Below, piece by piece: positions 45,101 through 56,211 of a stretch of DNA of 64,000 nucleotides (position 1 is its first letter; each line of letters opens with the position of its first letter). The notes below the pieces were generated by a model. That model was not told the origin of the DNA. It did not search any database and was given only the letters and a program-made list of their open reading frames with translations. The translations under genes and the position numbers were made by a program. This stretch comes from Glutinoglossum americanum (Eukaryota > Ascomycota > Geoglossomycetes > Geoglossales > Geoglossaceae): assembly GCA_020080175.1 (NCBI GenBank), contig JAGHQL010000065.1, positions 1 through 64,000 on the forward strand, read 5' to 3'.

Positions 45101-46745
45101 TACCGACTCCCTCATCCACTGTATCTTCTACTTACTCGTCATACAAGACGGCAGAAGATCGCGCTGCCTTCATTAAGCAGCAAGCAGAGCAGCGCATGGC
45201 CGAACGCCTTGCCGCTCTCGGTATTCGTCCTCCCAACAAACCCGGTGAGACTGCCCAGCAGAGACAAGAACGTGAGCAGAAGGAGAGGGAAGATCGCCTA
45301 CGCCAAGCAGAGGAGGATGACGCCAAGCGGGAGCAGGAGAGGCAAAGAAGGCTAGCCGATGAGCAGGTCCAACCCCCAGGCCGTAGTAGTCCGCCTAGAA
45401 GTGCTGGCAAAAGACCGCCGCCACCACCTTCGAGAAAAGTGGTGACTGCAGAAAAAGAAAAAGAAGATGCTAGGAGAATAGCCGAGAAAGCCGATGAGGA
45501 AGAAGCTAAGCAGCGCGCAAAGGACGTATTAAGACAAGAGCAGGAGCTGCAGGAGGCTAGACGGAAGCAGATGGAGTAGGTGTCATGCTATAATTGATGT
45601 ATGCCCTGCTAATAGATATTAGGGATGATGCAAGAAACCAGGAAAATGAGATAGCCAGAGAGCGCGAGGCTGCTCAGGCCCGTCTGGAACTTCTTGAGGA
45701 ACAAGTTAAGCAAGGGAAAGTGAAAAGGGAGGAAGAGAAGAGAAGAAAGCAAGCTGCCCAACGAGACGCCAAGGAAAAGGAGGTGAGACTAGCAGCACAG
45801 CGCGCCGAGCTTGAGGCAGCTAAAGAGAGAGAGAGACAACTCCAATTGCAACTTGAACGCATGGGAGAGGACGATTCTTCAGATGACGATGAAGGCCCTC
45901 AAGAGATAACCCCCCAAGAAGTGACTCCGACAGCTAGTCAAGAGCTATCTAGGGAAGAGAGGATTAACGTCTCTCCCTCTCCTCCGGTCGCAGCAATACC
46001 GCCTCTTCCTTCTGCTGCACCTCCATCAATCAGCCCACCCGTGGCTTCACTTCCTGATGCCGAAACACGCAACCCATTCCTCAAGAAACTTGCACAGACC
46101 AACAGCGAATCAGTTTCGTCTGCTGCACCATCTTCAACAGCAAGCGTGCCTATCTTGCCGCCAGTCTCAACCGTTAGTTCTTCCGGCACTAATGAAATCT
46201 CTACGAACCCCTTCCACCGCCTTGCCCATGAAAACAACGCCAAAACCTTAATGCCCACTGAGCCTATCGCGGCAAATGGTCCGCGCCCTTCTCGTGCTCG
46301 CCCTGAAGAAGACGAATGGTCGGTCGTCGATTCCGACAACGATTCCTCCTCGGATGATGATGATCACGGCGGCCGTCCAGGTGCCACTCAGCTTGCTTCC
46401 ATTCTCTTCGGTACTATGGGTCCACAACGTCCACACTCGGCCATGGACAGCAGCAGCAACAACAAAGCCTCAGAGCCCAATAGCCCACCCCACACTAGTT
46501 CGCCGGCCCCGCCGCCCCCACCAATGCCTCCAGGAGGAGCTCCACCGCCTCCACCTCCGCCGCCACCACCTCCAATGCAACCAGGAGGCGCCCCTCCTCC
46601 ACCTCCAATGCCAGCAATGCCACCCAGCGGAGCCGGTCGGGGCCGCGGTGCGTTATTAGGAGAGATCCAGATAGGTAGGTCCCTCAGAAAGGTAGAGACA
46701 AAAGACCGAAGCGGGAGCGCTATATCAGGCAGAGTTCTCGGTTAG
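42165..46745 (+). CDS. PAN1: PAN1, EH-domain scaffold of endocytic actin patches
   Basis: Pan1 (with End3 and Sla1) recruits clathrin adaptors and activates Arp2/3 at the plasma membrane. Five exons (42165-42696, 42747-42810, 42861-44939, 44988-45575, 45623-46745) give 1461 residues. A Gln/Pro-rich N-terminus carries PxxTG repeats such as QFTGYPG and QFTGFPG. EH domain 1 lies near residues 150-260 ([36 protein letters not shown]). EH domain 2 lies near 430-540 ([40 protein letters not shown]). Long charged coiled coils follow. The C-terminus has proline runs and a WH2-like segment ([20 protein letters not shown]). The start at 42165 was chosen as the first ATG in the frame. The gene converges with RPB11. 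Confidence 0.94.
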
Positions 46746-47675
46746 ACCTGGAACGAAACTCGCATTGCTAGCCACATCAGGGAAACAGCGATAACGAGAT
46801 TGTGTGCACGAGCAACTATTATGGAGGCATTTTGCTATCTCCCGGACTTATAACACAACTCTTTGTCCACGCCAATCTCATCTCAACCTACTTGCGTTCC
46901 CTGTGGCATAGATTGCACTCATTCTATCTTGTAATATTGCCCATTCACCAGCACACACATCCCTAGTTTGAAGCTTCACTTTATACTTTAATTCTTATTC
47001 TGCGACCAGAATGTTACATAGCCGCACACACAAACCCGATACACTTCATTTAGCCCAAATAACGTTTGAAACGATGATGGGTAGCTTGGGTTACTTCGCC
47101 CCCGCCCGTTAAGTAGTGGGGTTATACTGTGCGGTAGCAAACTGCCGGTTACTTAAGTGCATATGTCCGTATAATTCCCCGTGATGTAGATATACAGGCG
47201 CTGGGTGGCCCGACCGTAGCGCCACTACAACAGAATTTATGTCGTCCTTGTCGCATCAACTCACCGAAAAGCCAGTTACACGGCGGCCGCTCACTCAGAG
47301 GGGGCAAGTGGATGAGAGATATCAGCGTTTCCATTTGAAGAGTAGGAGACTGCATAGCTCTCTCTTGTCTATCGACTTGTGAAAAATAAGACCCTCTGAA
47401 GAGAAAAAACCGTTACACCATCCCCTATTTTCCATGACAGCATATGCCATTCTAACCGTTCTTGGGGAAAGACAAGATTGAGCGCAAGAAGACCAAATAT
47501 AGGAAATTTTGCACAAAGCCACATTCTCCATTCCGAATCCTCAAAGTATCCCGGTATGCTGAGCCTGGTGGGCTGGGTGAGAGATGTGGTGTCAGCGTAT
47601 GCTTAAGGAGAGTAGGAAACAAGAGGTGCTTGAATGACTAAGTAAAGATCGTATCTTTACCTTGTGTTTGCTGTC
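46746..47675. other. Tail-to-tail region, PAN1 / RPB11
   Basis: This 930-base stretch lies between converging stops. Two small minus-strand frames (47.15-47.53 kb) show no motif. No RNA gene is supported. Confidence 0.45.
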
Positions 47676-48533
47676 CTAAGCTGCTTCCCCTGAGGCCGCA
47701 GCGCCCTTAGCGTTCATGGCTTCTTTGATAGCGAACTCGTGCTTGAATTGCAAATCGAGGATTTTGAGTTTGTTGATGAGCTCTTTGCATGCCTCGATGA
47801 GTGCATCTTTTGGGCTGATTTCGCCATTAGTCTGGATCCGGAGATCGAAAGTAGGGAACAACGGGTGCGGGATGCGGTAGCCGGCAAAGATGACATTCGG
47901 GGTTCTTAAAAGCTGAGATCGCAGCATATTGCCGAGGGTATGGTCCTCCTTGTTGAAATGGAACATGGCGCAATGCGGTACGCCTATAGGGTGAGAGGGT
48001 TAGCATTGGGTGATGTGCTCGGTGCTTTGAAGGCCTAGGGAGATTGAGAGTAGAGACGTGAGTGTGTGAAATAGACACGAGAAATAGGGTGATTTCAAGC
48101 GAGGTATCCGAGCATGACAACAGATCAAGCAGTAGGCAAGCGTTAGGGTGAGGGATACGGGGATAAGCCTTTGTCGGCTTTGGAGGTCAATAGGGCGGGG
48201 AACTGAGCTCAAAGATCTTGCACATAGCATGTGGAATACACAAGAGCTGGATTACGGAACATAGAGCAGGTAAAGAAATGAAATACGATGAGACTTACGC
48301 GTGTCAGGTTCAGCCGTGACTTTCTTTTCCCCCGGTCCAAGGAGGAATAGTTCAAACCTATCAGGAACATTCGTTTCAGTAGACGTCTTTTGGTGATCGC
48401 GAGTATCCCCAATGTATCCGCCCAAACGTTCAACAGTTGCCCTATCAGTCATGATATTTTCCCAATTGACGCGTGTGGGATAGTAGCGTTGGGCAAAGTT
48501 GGAGTGTGTAGTTTGAATACCGTTGCGAGGCAT
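47676..48533 (-). CDS. RPB11: RPB11, RNA polymerase II subunit, N-terminally extended
   Basis: Rpb11 pairs with Rpb3 in the alpha-like assembly platform of RNA polymerase II. Two exons (48533-48299 and 47983-47676) separated by a 315-base intron give 180 residues. The conserved core begins at NVPDRFELFLLGPGEKKV and continues through the junction as DTRVPHCAMFHFNKEDHTLG, NMLRSQLLRTPNVIFAGYR and HPLFPTFDLRIQTNGE. Before the core lie about 53 extra residues that typical fungal Rpb11 (about 115-125 residues) lacks. The ATG at 48533 sits in a good CACCATG context with an upstream in-frame stop. A second ATG at 48452 would give 153 residues. I found no splice pair that shortens the extension, so it is probably real, but the start remains uncertain. 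Confidence 0.88.
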
Positions 48534-49674
48534 GGTGAGTGTTATTCACTATATTCGCTGCTGATACTAATTTGGGCGTGGTAGGCGAAAAAAAAAGCTT
48601 TGTGTACGAATTTGCTCGTACGTGGATAAGGAGGATGAGGATGACGAAGATGATGGAGAGGAAGTTGAGGAATAGGGAGAGGAAGCTGGCAGAAGAATCA
48701 TATATAAACAAAATCCTCTCGGTCCGGCCGATCAAAGAAAGTGGACATGACGGTGCGATACGATGCGATGTCGGCCAACTCGCACGATAGTTTCCAAGAG
48801 AGGCAACGACTCACAAACTACACTACTTAACGAAACAACGAGACTCCCTTACCTATCTGGTTGATTCATTATATATACCAAGAGGCACAGCTCCTTACGG
48901 AAATGCGTCAAATATATCCAGCTATCGTCAGGGGCAAGCAGTCTGCGAGTTGTGTTCAGCAGACCTTTGCGAATCGTTCTGCAGCTCACAAGGGTGGTTA
49001 AACCACAGCTTCCAAATGGTAATGCACAAGGCGAGAGAACTGCTTACTCTTTGCCTACTCTTTGCTGATACCTGCAGACACCAGATACCACCACAGTAAG
49101 GGAGCCACGCGGTCAGATATACACGGTTGCAGTGAAGACGTGCACAGAAGAATGGTGGTTGATGAGCCCACTCCTCCTCTGGGCCAGCTTCTTATATAAA
49201 GGAATTCGACGGCTCGAACATACTATTTGGGAATGGATTAGATTGAGGCTCCACTCTAACGTCACTAGAGATGCGTGCTAATAGCTACGCGAGATGGTGA
49301 TGTGGTGTTCATCCCTGTTTACGGAACGACGCCCTTCGTATTGGGGGGATGCACTTTCTACAACAATTTGCTCTCCCTGCACATTGACGCTATGGAGACC
49401 GGATGGCTGCATGTTGACCCTCGGCCTGTGGGTACTACACAATGCGCCATAGTACTAACATTTTGGTATGGATAAGCCCACGTCAACCGATACCGGAGGC
49501 AGGTCTGACGTATTTTACTTTGATTTATAAACATCCTCGGAGATATATGGCTTGCCTCTAAAGTATATATTTCAATTCTCGAGAGAGCCTCCCCTTTGGA
49601 GTGGCTCAAGCTAGACTAGCACCTAGGCAAATCGAACTCAGGAAAACTCAACCCCGTTCAGAAGGATTTAGGAA
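48534..49674. promoter_or_regulatory. Divergent region, RPB11 / nitronate monooxygenase
   Basis: This 1.1-kb stretch lies between start codons. A 66-codon plus-strand frame (49275-49475) and an 83-codon frame (48539-48790) have no recognisable family sequence. No named element was recognised. Confidence 0.45.
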
Positions 49675-50718
49675 ATGTCTGTTCAAGCGCTTACCCGTAC
49701 ATACCCCTGGACCACCGCTCCTCTAATCGTTTCTGCTCCTATGCACCCAATGGCGCAAGCTCCCCTAGCAACCGCTGTTTCCCTTGCGGGCGGTCTCGGT
49801 TTCCTCGCTGCAGGCACAAACACCTCATCTCTGACCGCCTCACTCTCCCACGCCAAAAAGCTGCTAAACCACCCGGAAGCTTCTCCTTCGCCGCTCTCAG
49901 TTGGCATCGGTTTCATAGTCTGGGGGTCTGACCTCTCCACCGCTGTACAAGCCGTCCGTAGTTTTGTCCCTGCGGCCATATGGCTCTTCTCACCACGGCT
50001 GACAACTGATCTGGTTACTTGGTCTGAAAAGTTGCGGGAGGCTTCGGGGGGGAAGTCTCAGGTCTGGATCCAGATTGGAAACGTAGCCGCGGCGGTAGAA
50101 GTGGCTGGACTGTGCAAACCGAATGCCATTGTAGTTCAGGGAGCAGACGCGGGTGGGCATGGTCTCGCGAGAGGGGCAGGAATCATTTCGCTGGTGCCTG
50201 AGGTAGCTGACGCTCTTGACCGAGAAGGACACGGACACATTCCGTTGCTAGCAGCGGGTGGCATATCCGATGGCCGCGGAGTCGCCGCTGCGCTCACACT
50301 TGGAGCAAGTGGAGTGGTGCTTGGCACCCGTTTCCTCGCCGCGAAAGAGGCCGAGATGAAGCCCGGTCATGCGGAAGAAGTATTGCGTACCAGCGATGGA
50401 GGTCTGAACACAATACGAACGACTTTATTCGACGTCGTCCGCGGAACAAACAGATGGCCAGCCGAGTATGATGGTCGTGGGATCGCCAACCGAAGTGTTG
50501 AGGATGAGGAAAAAGGGATGGACAGTGAGGAAAATAGGAGGCTATACGAGGAGGCTCTGGCGAAGGGCGATGGCGGGTGGGGGAAGGAAGGGAGGATGAT
50601 CGCGTACGCTGGGACGGGCGTTGGGTTGGTGAGGGAGATTAGGGGCGCTGCGGAGATTGTGGAGGAGCTGAGGAGAGACGCAATCGCCGGTTTAGAACAG
50701 ACGAGGGCGAGATTCTAA
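49675..50718 (+). CDS. Nitronate monooxygenase (2-nitropropane dioxygenase family)
   Basis: The family uses FMN to oxidise nitronates such as propionate-3-nitronate, a mitochondrial poison, to aldehydes and nitrite. This is a single intronless exon of 347 residues with a TIM-barrel pattern. Key segments are VSAPMHPMAQAPLATAVSLA with GGLGFLAAG at the N-terminus, the glycine-rich phosphate-binding GADAGGHGLARG, and the second FMN-contact region IPLLAAGGISDGRGVAAALT with GASGVVLGTRFLA. The histidine in GGHG is the usual catalytic base position. Substrate is inferred from the family. It converges with the SRA-domain gene. Confidence 0.93.
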   Translation: MSVQALTRTYPWTTAPLIVSAPMHPMAQAPLATAVSLAGGLGFLAAGTNTSSLTASLSHAKKLLNHPEASPSPLSVGIGFIVWGSDLSTAVQAVRSFVPAAIWLFSPRLTTDLVTWSEKLREASGGKSQVWIQIGNVAAAVEVAGLCKPNAIVVQGADAGGHGLARGAGIISLVPEVADALDREGHGHIPLLAAGGISDGRGVAAALTLGASGVVLGTRFLAAKEAEMKPGHAEEVLRTSDGGLNTIRTTLFDVVRGTNRWPAEYDGRGIANRSVEDEEKGMDSEENRRLYEEALAKGDGGWGKEGRMIAYAGTGVGLVREIRGAAEIVEELRRDAIAGLEQTRARF

Positions 50719-51154
50719 GAGTTATGGGATATCAACGGACTTTATGCGGGAGAAAATAGTATTAATTACATAAGTTCATTTGCAAGACAGGTATGTAGGA
50801 TTTGTCTGTGAAGAGAAAAAGCGGTTTGCAGAAAGAAGAGCAGAAGGAAATGGGTGATCAAGGCTAACCTCCAGTTGTATAACGAGAATTTTCCGATTGG
50901 CGGTTTAGTAAAAATGAATGTTTGGACAGATTTTGGTGAAAATACGTGCTTAAAAGCTCACCCACACGATTTCCAGTAGAGCTCGCCATTTCAAACGTGC
51001 CTCCGAGCTTCACCCGTGGACTCGACATAGTTCCGTCCTAGGCTGTAACAAGCCCATACAGGGTCCTGTGTACTGTTTTGTAGACTTTGCACAGGACACT
51101 TCAAGTTCTTATCCAGAATCCTCCGCCGCCACCGCCTTCAGTCCCGTTCCCTCC
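50719..51154. other. Tail-to-tail spacer, nitronate monooxygenase / SRA gene
   Basis: This 436-base spacer lies between converging stops. No gene or element was recognised. Confidence 0.5.
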
Positions 51155-52548
51155 CTAGGACTCCCCATCATTCTCAATTTCTTCTCCCGACCCCTCATCC
51201 TCACTCTCCGTCTCCTTTTTATTTACTTTCAACTTCTGCGCCTTCGGCGGATTCTTCAAAAGCCGTTTAGCTTCCTCCTTTGCTTGAAGCTCTGCTACCT
51301 CCTCTTCAGTCCAGGATCCAGGTCCAGCTGCCAGGCGACGTAAGTATCTCTAAGACCTACCAGGGAATACCCTCGCTTACCTGACGTGTCAATTGGAGGT
51401 TGGTCGGGCAATCTGACGAAAGCAAATCTAAAGACTGGGTATCCAGATAGGCCAGTATCTTCCCACACCTTGAGGACTTGGTAGAGCTGTATAAAGCGTT
51501 AGTAGATGTCCTTGTCACTTACGATTGTAACCAACCCCGTCATATCTATATCCTTCGCGAGGCGCCCACACACTCTTCCCTTTGTAGCCTCTAATAACTC
51601 TAACAGGATTACCGGTCTCGCAGCTCTTCTTAAGAGCCAGGTTTCCCTTCTTCATACCTTGCGCTCGTGTCTGCGGAGCAGTGCGCAGATTCTTCGCCTT
51701 TCCGGTCTTCGGATCAACCGTTAAGTGTCTGCCGCCCTCGCCTGTGAAGACGAACTTGTAGCCTTCGTCAACATCATCCTCATAACCACCCGACACTGAC
51801 ACGCCGTAGGCACCCTCTCCCTCATCCCCAAAGATGCCGTTAACAAGACCGCGGTGAACGAGAGCATCATGGAAGTGACGTCGACCAGGATACCATCTAC
51901 CGATAGGCACTTTCGGCTGATGGCCAAATATTTTAGAGGCCGCTAGATCTCGCTGATCCTTGCTCGTGCTCTTTGCCTTAGAAGCCGGAGTAGGGCTATC
52001 AGAGGTTTCAGTTTGTGGAGGAGTAGGAACTGTGCTGGTATCCTTGCCATCTTCCTCATAAGTGCCATCAGGATGACGGATGCAAATGACCCTATAATTT
52101 CCGGTGGCCTTGATTACAGGTTCGCGATACCTACGAGTTGTTGTACTATTCACAGCGCGATTCTTGCGCGAAGCTTTGGGTGTAGACTCTACCAGGTCCT
52201 GTTCCTCGTCGTAGTCGCTATCGCCAAGAGACTGGTATTCAAACTCATCGTTGGGATCTTCTCCAGCAGAAGTTCTAGTCTTTCGACGAAGCGATCTTCG
52301 AGGGTTGACAGAGGCAGTATCAACAGTGGTCGGTTTACGTTTGCGCTTCTTCGTGCTGTTGGCTGCTGGTTTATCTGGACCAGAGAACAATTGATTCCCA
52401 AACTCAAGCCCAAGAGATGCGAGTGTTGCGCGGTTGTTCGCAATGTTGCGCTCCCTTCCCAAGCTCGTGAGCTAAATGACGAAGCTGGGGAGATATCAAT
52501 AATGGTAGGTAGGTACCTCATAAGTTCATACTCGGTCGAGGGCGCCAT
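51155..52548 (-). CDS. SRA-YDG domain protein, putative methyl-DNA reader
   Basis: Four exons (52548-52517, 52463-51536, 51486-51381, 51327-51155) give 412 residues. The N-terminal third is basic with KKRKRK and RRSLRRKTR runs that look like nuclear localisation signals. The SRA-YDG domain spans about residues 185-350 (FGHQPKVPIGRWYPGRR, HRGLVNGIFGDEGEGAYGVS, SGGYEDDVDEGYKFVFTGEG, EGYRYDGLYQVLKVWED). The tail is Glu/Lys-rich. SRA domains of UHRF1 and plant SUVH proteins flip and bind 5-methylcytosine. Here no RING, PHD, Tudor or SET domain is present, so it is a stand-alone reader. The YDG-L junction fixes the second intron. The first junction (acceptor CACGAG) is less certain. Methyl-DNA binding is inferred. 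Confidence 0.85.
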
Positions 52549-52923
52549 ATCGCTCCGATATCTCTTTTCCTTTCTCTTTTTTTCCTTACAGATGGTATGC
52601 TGTCGGTGAGTTGTGCCGGGTACTGGAGGTGGGAAGGAAACAGTAAGTTGCTATCCCCTGAGAGGTTGCAATTGAATGGCTAGAAATCGTTCCCGCCATT
52701 TAAATTTGGAGCACTGGGCGCTATAAGGTCCAAGCTCCAAGATGTCAGGCCCGGCTAGCTTACGCGGATAACCAACTCTTATCGGCAAGGTTCGGATTTA
52801 ACGAACTTGAAGAGAAGTAATATACAGGTCACTCAGATTACATGTGCTTAGTATGGTAGCCTGTAAAAGCATCACGCACTCGATTTCCAATTCCGCAATC
52901 TATAAATCCTCGAAGTTTATTAA
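52549..52923. other. Spacer between the SRA gene and LSM5
   Basis: This 375-base spacer holds the SRA gene promoter and the LSM5 3' UTR, both minus-strand. Nothing further is recognised. Confidence 0.45.
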
Positions 52924-53464
52924 CTAAGAAGCAACCGGCTCCGAAGTTGGACCTTCGCCTCCTGGTATCAACTATCATGTAGATTAGCATTATGACCAAA
53001 TTTTTGAAATCCAAAACCTAAGTTACCATGCAGATGTTGTTCCCATTAAGGAGAATCTTTGGCAATTTCGTTTGGGCTCCAGTATAATCACTAAAGCCAA
53101 GTCAGGATCGCAGCGGCTTTGAGGACAAACCGGAGCCCTACAATTCGGTTACGTTCTCCAGCACCATGTCTACCAAAAATCGTCGGGTTATTATTATGGC
53201 ACTTGAGATGAGGCCTGATAGATCTACTTACTGACGTAGTCATCAAACCCGAGTAGAGTTCCGCTGAATTCTGAGTAGGGCGTCAGAGCAAGATTCTATG
53301 ATGCTGATACACAGGTGTTGCCTTTATCGCCTTTCATGACCACCCATATCTTGGAGCCAACACACTTATCGATCAATTCTATAGAGCTCAACTATCAGTA
53401 GATGATTTAATTTTACCATAATCGGAGAGGCTAAGAGACCTAGCGGAAGCAGCTGCGATGACAT
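52924..53464 (-). CDS. LSM5: LSM5, subunit of the Lsm1-7 and Lsm2-8 RNA rings
   Basis: Lsm5 belongs to the ring that binds U6 snRNA 3' ends (nucleus) and to the Lsm1-7 ring that promotes mRNA decapping (cytosol). Six small exons (53464-53440, 53378-53322, 53270-53232, 53169-53142, 53090-53027, 52971-52924) join to 86 residues, the family length. The protein begins MSSQLLPLELIDKCVGSKI. Sm1 reads WVVMKGDKEFSGTLLGFDDY and Sm2 reads KILLNGNNICMLIPGGEG. No exon exceeds 64 bases, so the gene is invisible to ORF calling. The second intron (53271-53321) starts with GC, not GT. An in-frame ATG at 53491 would add nine residues. The SRA gene lies downstream on the same strand. Confidence 0.93.
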
Positions 53465-54063
53465 TGTTGATGTTAGATGGTAAAACGACATGGCCGATGG
53501 AAGTGCGACAAGACTGATGAATATCTTGGCAGCTATTCCTTTTTAGGCATCACCGAAAACGCGTTTACTAGGAAATTCGAGGGAGGCCGACTCACACAAC
53601 ATCCAAAGGAAGCCATGCTTCCTCGTAGTCGGGCTTTCCGCAATAAACTGAGTCGGATTTCGTATGCCCCGGTCGAGACGCGTCCCCGGAGTGTCGTATT
53701 TTTGAGCAATCATATGGAACAGCAGTGAAGAACCACCCGCATTTATTTGGGTGGATGACTCCAAATTAACAATTTCATAGAAACCTCCGGAGATCTAGCA
53801 CCAACGATCTACCGCCTGATCCTGCTGGAAGATCTACATCTGTTACTACACCTCGAACGGAGGCTCTAGTCACGAGAGACGATACCATAAGGCATATACA
53901 ACGAGATTATACTTGGTCAGGTGCCCGAGGGATTGTATTTTCGACAGAGGCATCCCAAGCGCGGTTCTCGACGGATGCAAGTTATGAACTCCGAGTGAGG
54001 CGAAATAATTTGACTCAAAGATTGTGGGTTTTGATTGCCAAGTGCCAACGCTACAATTGGGGC
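53465..54063. promoter_or_regulatory. Divergent region, LSM5 / DEDDy exonuclease
   Basis: This 599-base spacer lies between start codons. An 83-codon plus-strand frame at 53.48-53.73 kb and a shadow on the other strand show no motif. The exonuclease frame is open back to 53995 but without ATG. Confidence 0.45.
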
Positions 54064-55994
54064 ATGGAAGAAATTCTATGGTCAAGGCTACTTTCTACAA
54101 ATCGAATAGAGAAACTTCACTCTTCGGGGGGCGTACAGTCCAATGGACCTCTAAAATCCTCATTCATAAGACTTACAGCATTCACGCCAACGCCCAAATT
54201 TAAGCAAATGCGTACTCATAACTTTCATACTACTTCAGCCGTAGTTCAGAATATTCAGTACCCAAGCGCGGACACTGCGGCGGAAGTTGGAGTTGAAAAC
54301 AAGGGTCTTTTAATCGGGCAAGAGAGGCCGACCTTACGGAGAAGTTGCTCTGAGGGACAGTTATCAGGTTCCAAGATTGCTGGGATTAGAGACGGAGCTA
54401 GTCAAGAAACCACTCGTCTTTTGTCATCGGACCCATACCGTGATCCCTCCCCGTGTTCATGCGCAACGGCGATCGAGCCTAACTACACAGAGACCAACAA
54501 TGAGGCGCCTCACATTCCACTATCATATCAAATACCCGAAGAGGCCAAGCGCAAGGCTTTGCTCGCACCTGATAATTCTTTAGCTGCCTGCTGGCATCAC
54601 AGTCTCTACCGAGGACCAAACGGAGAGAAGGTTAAAGTACATTACTGCAAAAGCAAAGAGACTACAGAACGTGTGGCGCAATATTTTCTGAACCAGGAAG
54701 TTATCGGGTTTGATATTGAATGGAAACCAAATTGTAGGGCAACAGATGGCGTCAAGTATGTGTATCGAGGCACCTTAACATGATTTGACGATTTGAAATC
54801 GACTCACATACCCAGGGATAACGTCTCTTTGATCCAACTTGCCAGCGAGGAGCGGGTCGCGCTTTTTCACATTGCGCAATACCAGAAGCGTAAGTGTACT
54901 ATTTCGCAATCAGAGGGGTTTTGTCAAGTACAATGCTCACCCCATATAGATGACACTCTTGAAGATCTTGTCGCCCCAACGCTAAAGTTGATAATGGAAG
55001 ACCCAGGCATCACTAAGGTTGGCGTAGCGGTCCAAGGTATGAGAACACCAATATACAAACATACCTATACGTCTAACTCTAATGTGGTCTAGGCGATTGT
55101 ACTCGACTCAGAAAGTTCCTGGGTGTTGACTCCAGGGGTCTCTTTGAGCTGAGCCACCTGTATAGGCAGGTCGAGGCTGCGTCAACAGGAGTCGGTATGG
55201 CTAGCAGGCGGCTAGTTTCTCTCGCGAGACAGGTAGAGGAGCACCTTCAATTGCCACTGTGGAAGGGTGAAGTAAGATCTAGCGATTGGACTAAAGAACT
55301 AAAACTGGAGCAAATTATGTGTGAGTAACCCCCTCCATGTTGGAATGGAATGAAGCTGACTGCTACTGGTAATCCTACAGACGCCGCATCAGATTCATAC
55401 GCTGGTTTGCGGCTTTATGACATACTAGAGGGGAAGAGAAAGGCTTTGAGGCCTACTCCTCCAAGACCATCCCCCGCAGAACTCAACTTGCCCATTATTT
55501 TGCCTGGTAGATTAGTTATCCAGACGTACGAGGATCCCATTGAGGACGAATGCATAGATAACAATACAGTTGTTGAAGGGGCAAGCTACAAAAACACAAC
55601 CATGGATATTAAAGCTTCACCCGAGCAGGGTGGCTCTTCGACTGCCTGCAAAATCCCAGTGGAAATACCAGAGAAGCCTTCACAAGTTTTGGCAGCGGAG
55701 CAATGGGCGGCTGAATGGCGCGATAGCCTTCCGAGATCACAAATTCCCAGGACAACGAAACCGTATCTCCGCGCTTACGCACTTTGGCACCACAGTGGCA
55801 TGAGCGTTGAGGACGTCGCAAATGTACTGCGCGACCCACCTCTACAAAGCTCAACTGTGACCAACTATATTCTGGAATCTATTAGGCTTGAAAAACTCCC
55901 CTATGATGAGATACGGATAAAAGACGTGTTGAAACATATCCCAGAGTCTATTGCCAAAATCAGATACCGCAGCATTAGAGCGCTAGTAGGATAG
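54064..55994 (+). CDS. DEDDy 3'-5' exonuclease (WRN/RNase D-like)
   Basis: Exons 54064-54755, 54816-54889, 54950-55036, 55093-55320 and 55381-55994 give 564 residues. The exonuclease fold starts near residue 205. Exo I is VIGFDIEWKP (Asp and Glu), exo II lies in ITKVGVAVQGDCTRLRKFLG (Asp), and exo III is YAASDSYAG, where Y and D complete the DEDDy set. The segment NVSLIQLASEERVALFHIAQ is typical of the WRN-type branch. A C-terminal region (AYALWHHSGMSVEDVANVLR, RDPPLQSSTVTNYILESIRL) resembles an HRDC/HTH-like helical domain. The N-terminal 200 residues are Ser/Thr-rich. No helicase domain is present. Nucleic-acid substrate and compartment cannot be told from sequence. Which upstream ATG is used is uncertain. 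Confidence 0.85.
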
Positions 55995-56211
55995 GTATTT
56001 CTTCGGAGTATTCCAAAGGAGTTGGTTCGGAGGGTGAAGAAGGGAGCACAGAATTGCACGAGCCTGAGTAGTGCATCATATAATATTAGATATTTCTGAA
56101 AGCCGTACGAAATAAACTCTTGGTTCAAGTCACCACAGGGTTCCCCACACAATCCTGTATTTCACCAACTCACCCTTGCCCTATTGCAGCAGAAAATGCC
56201 TAGGCAGTGTC

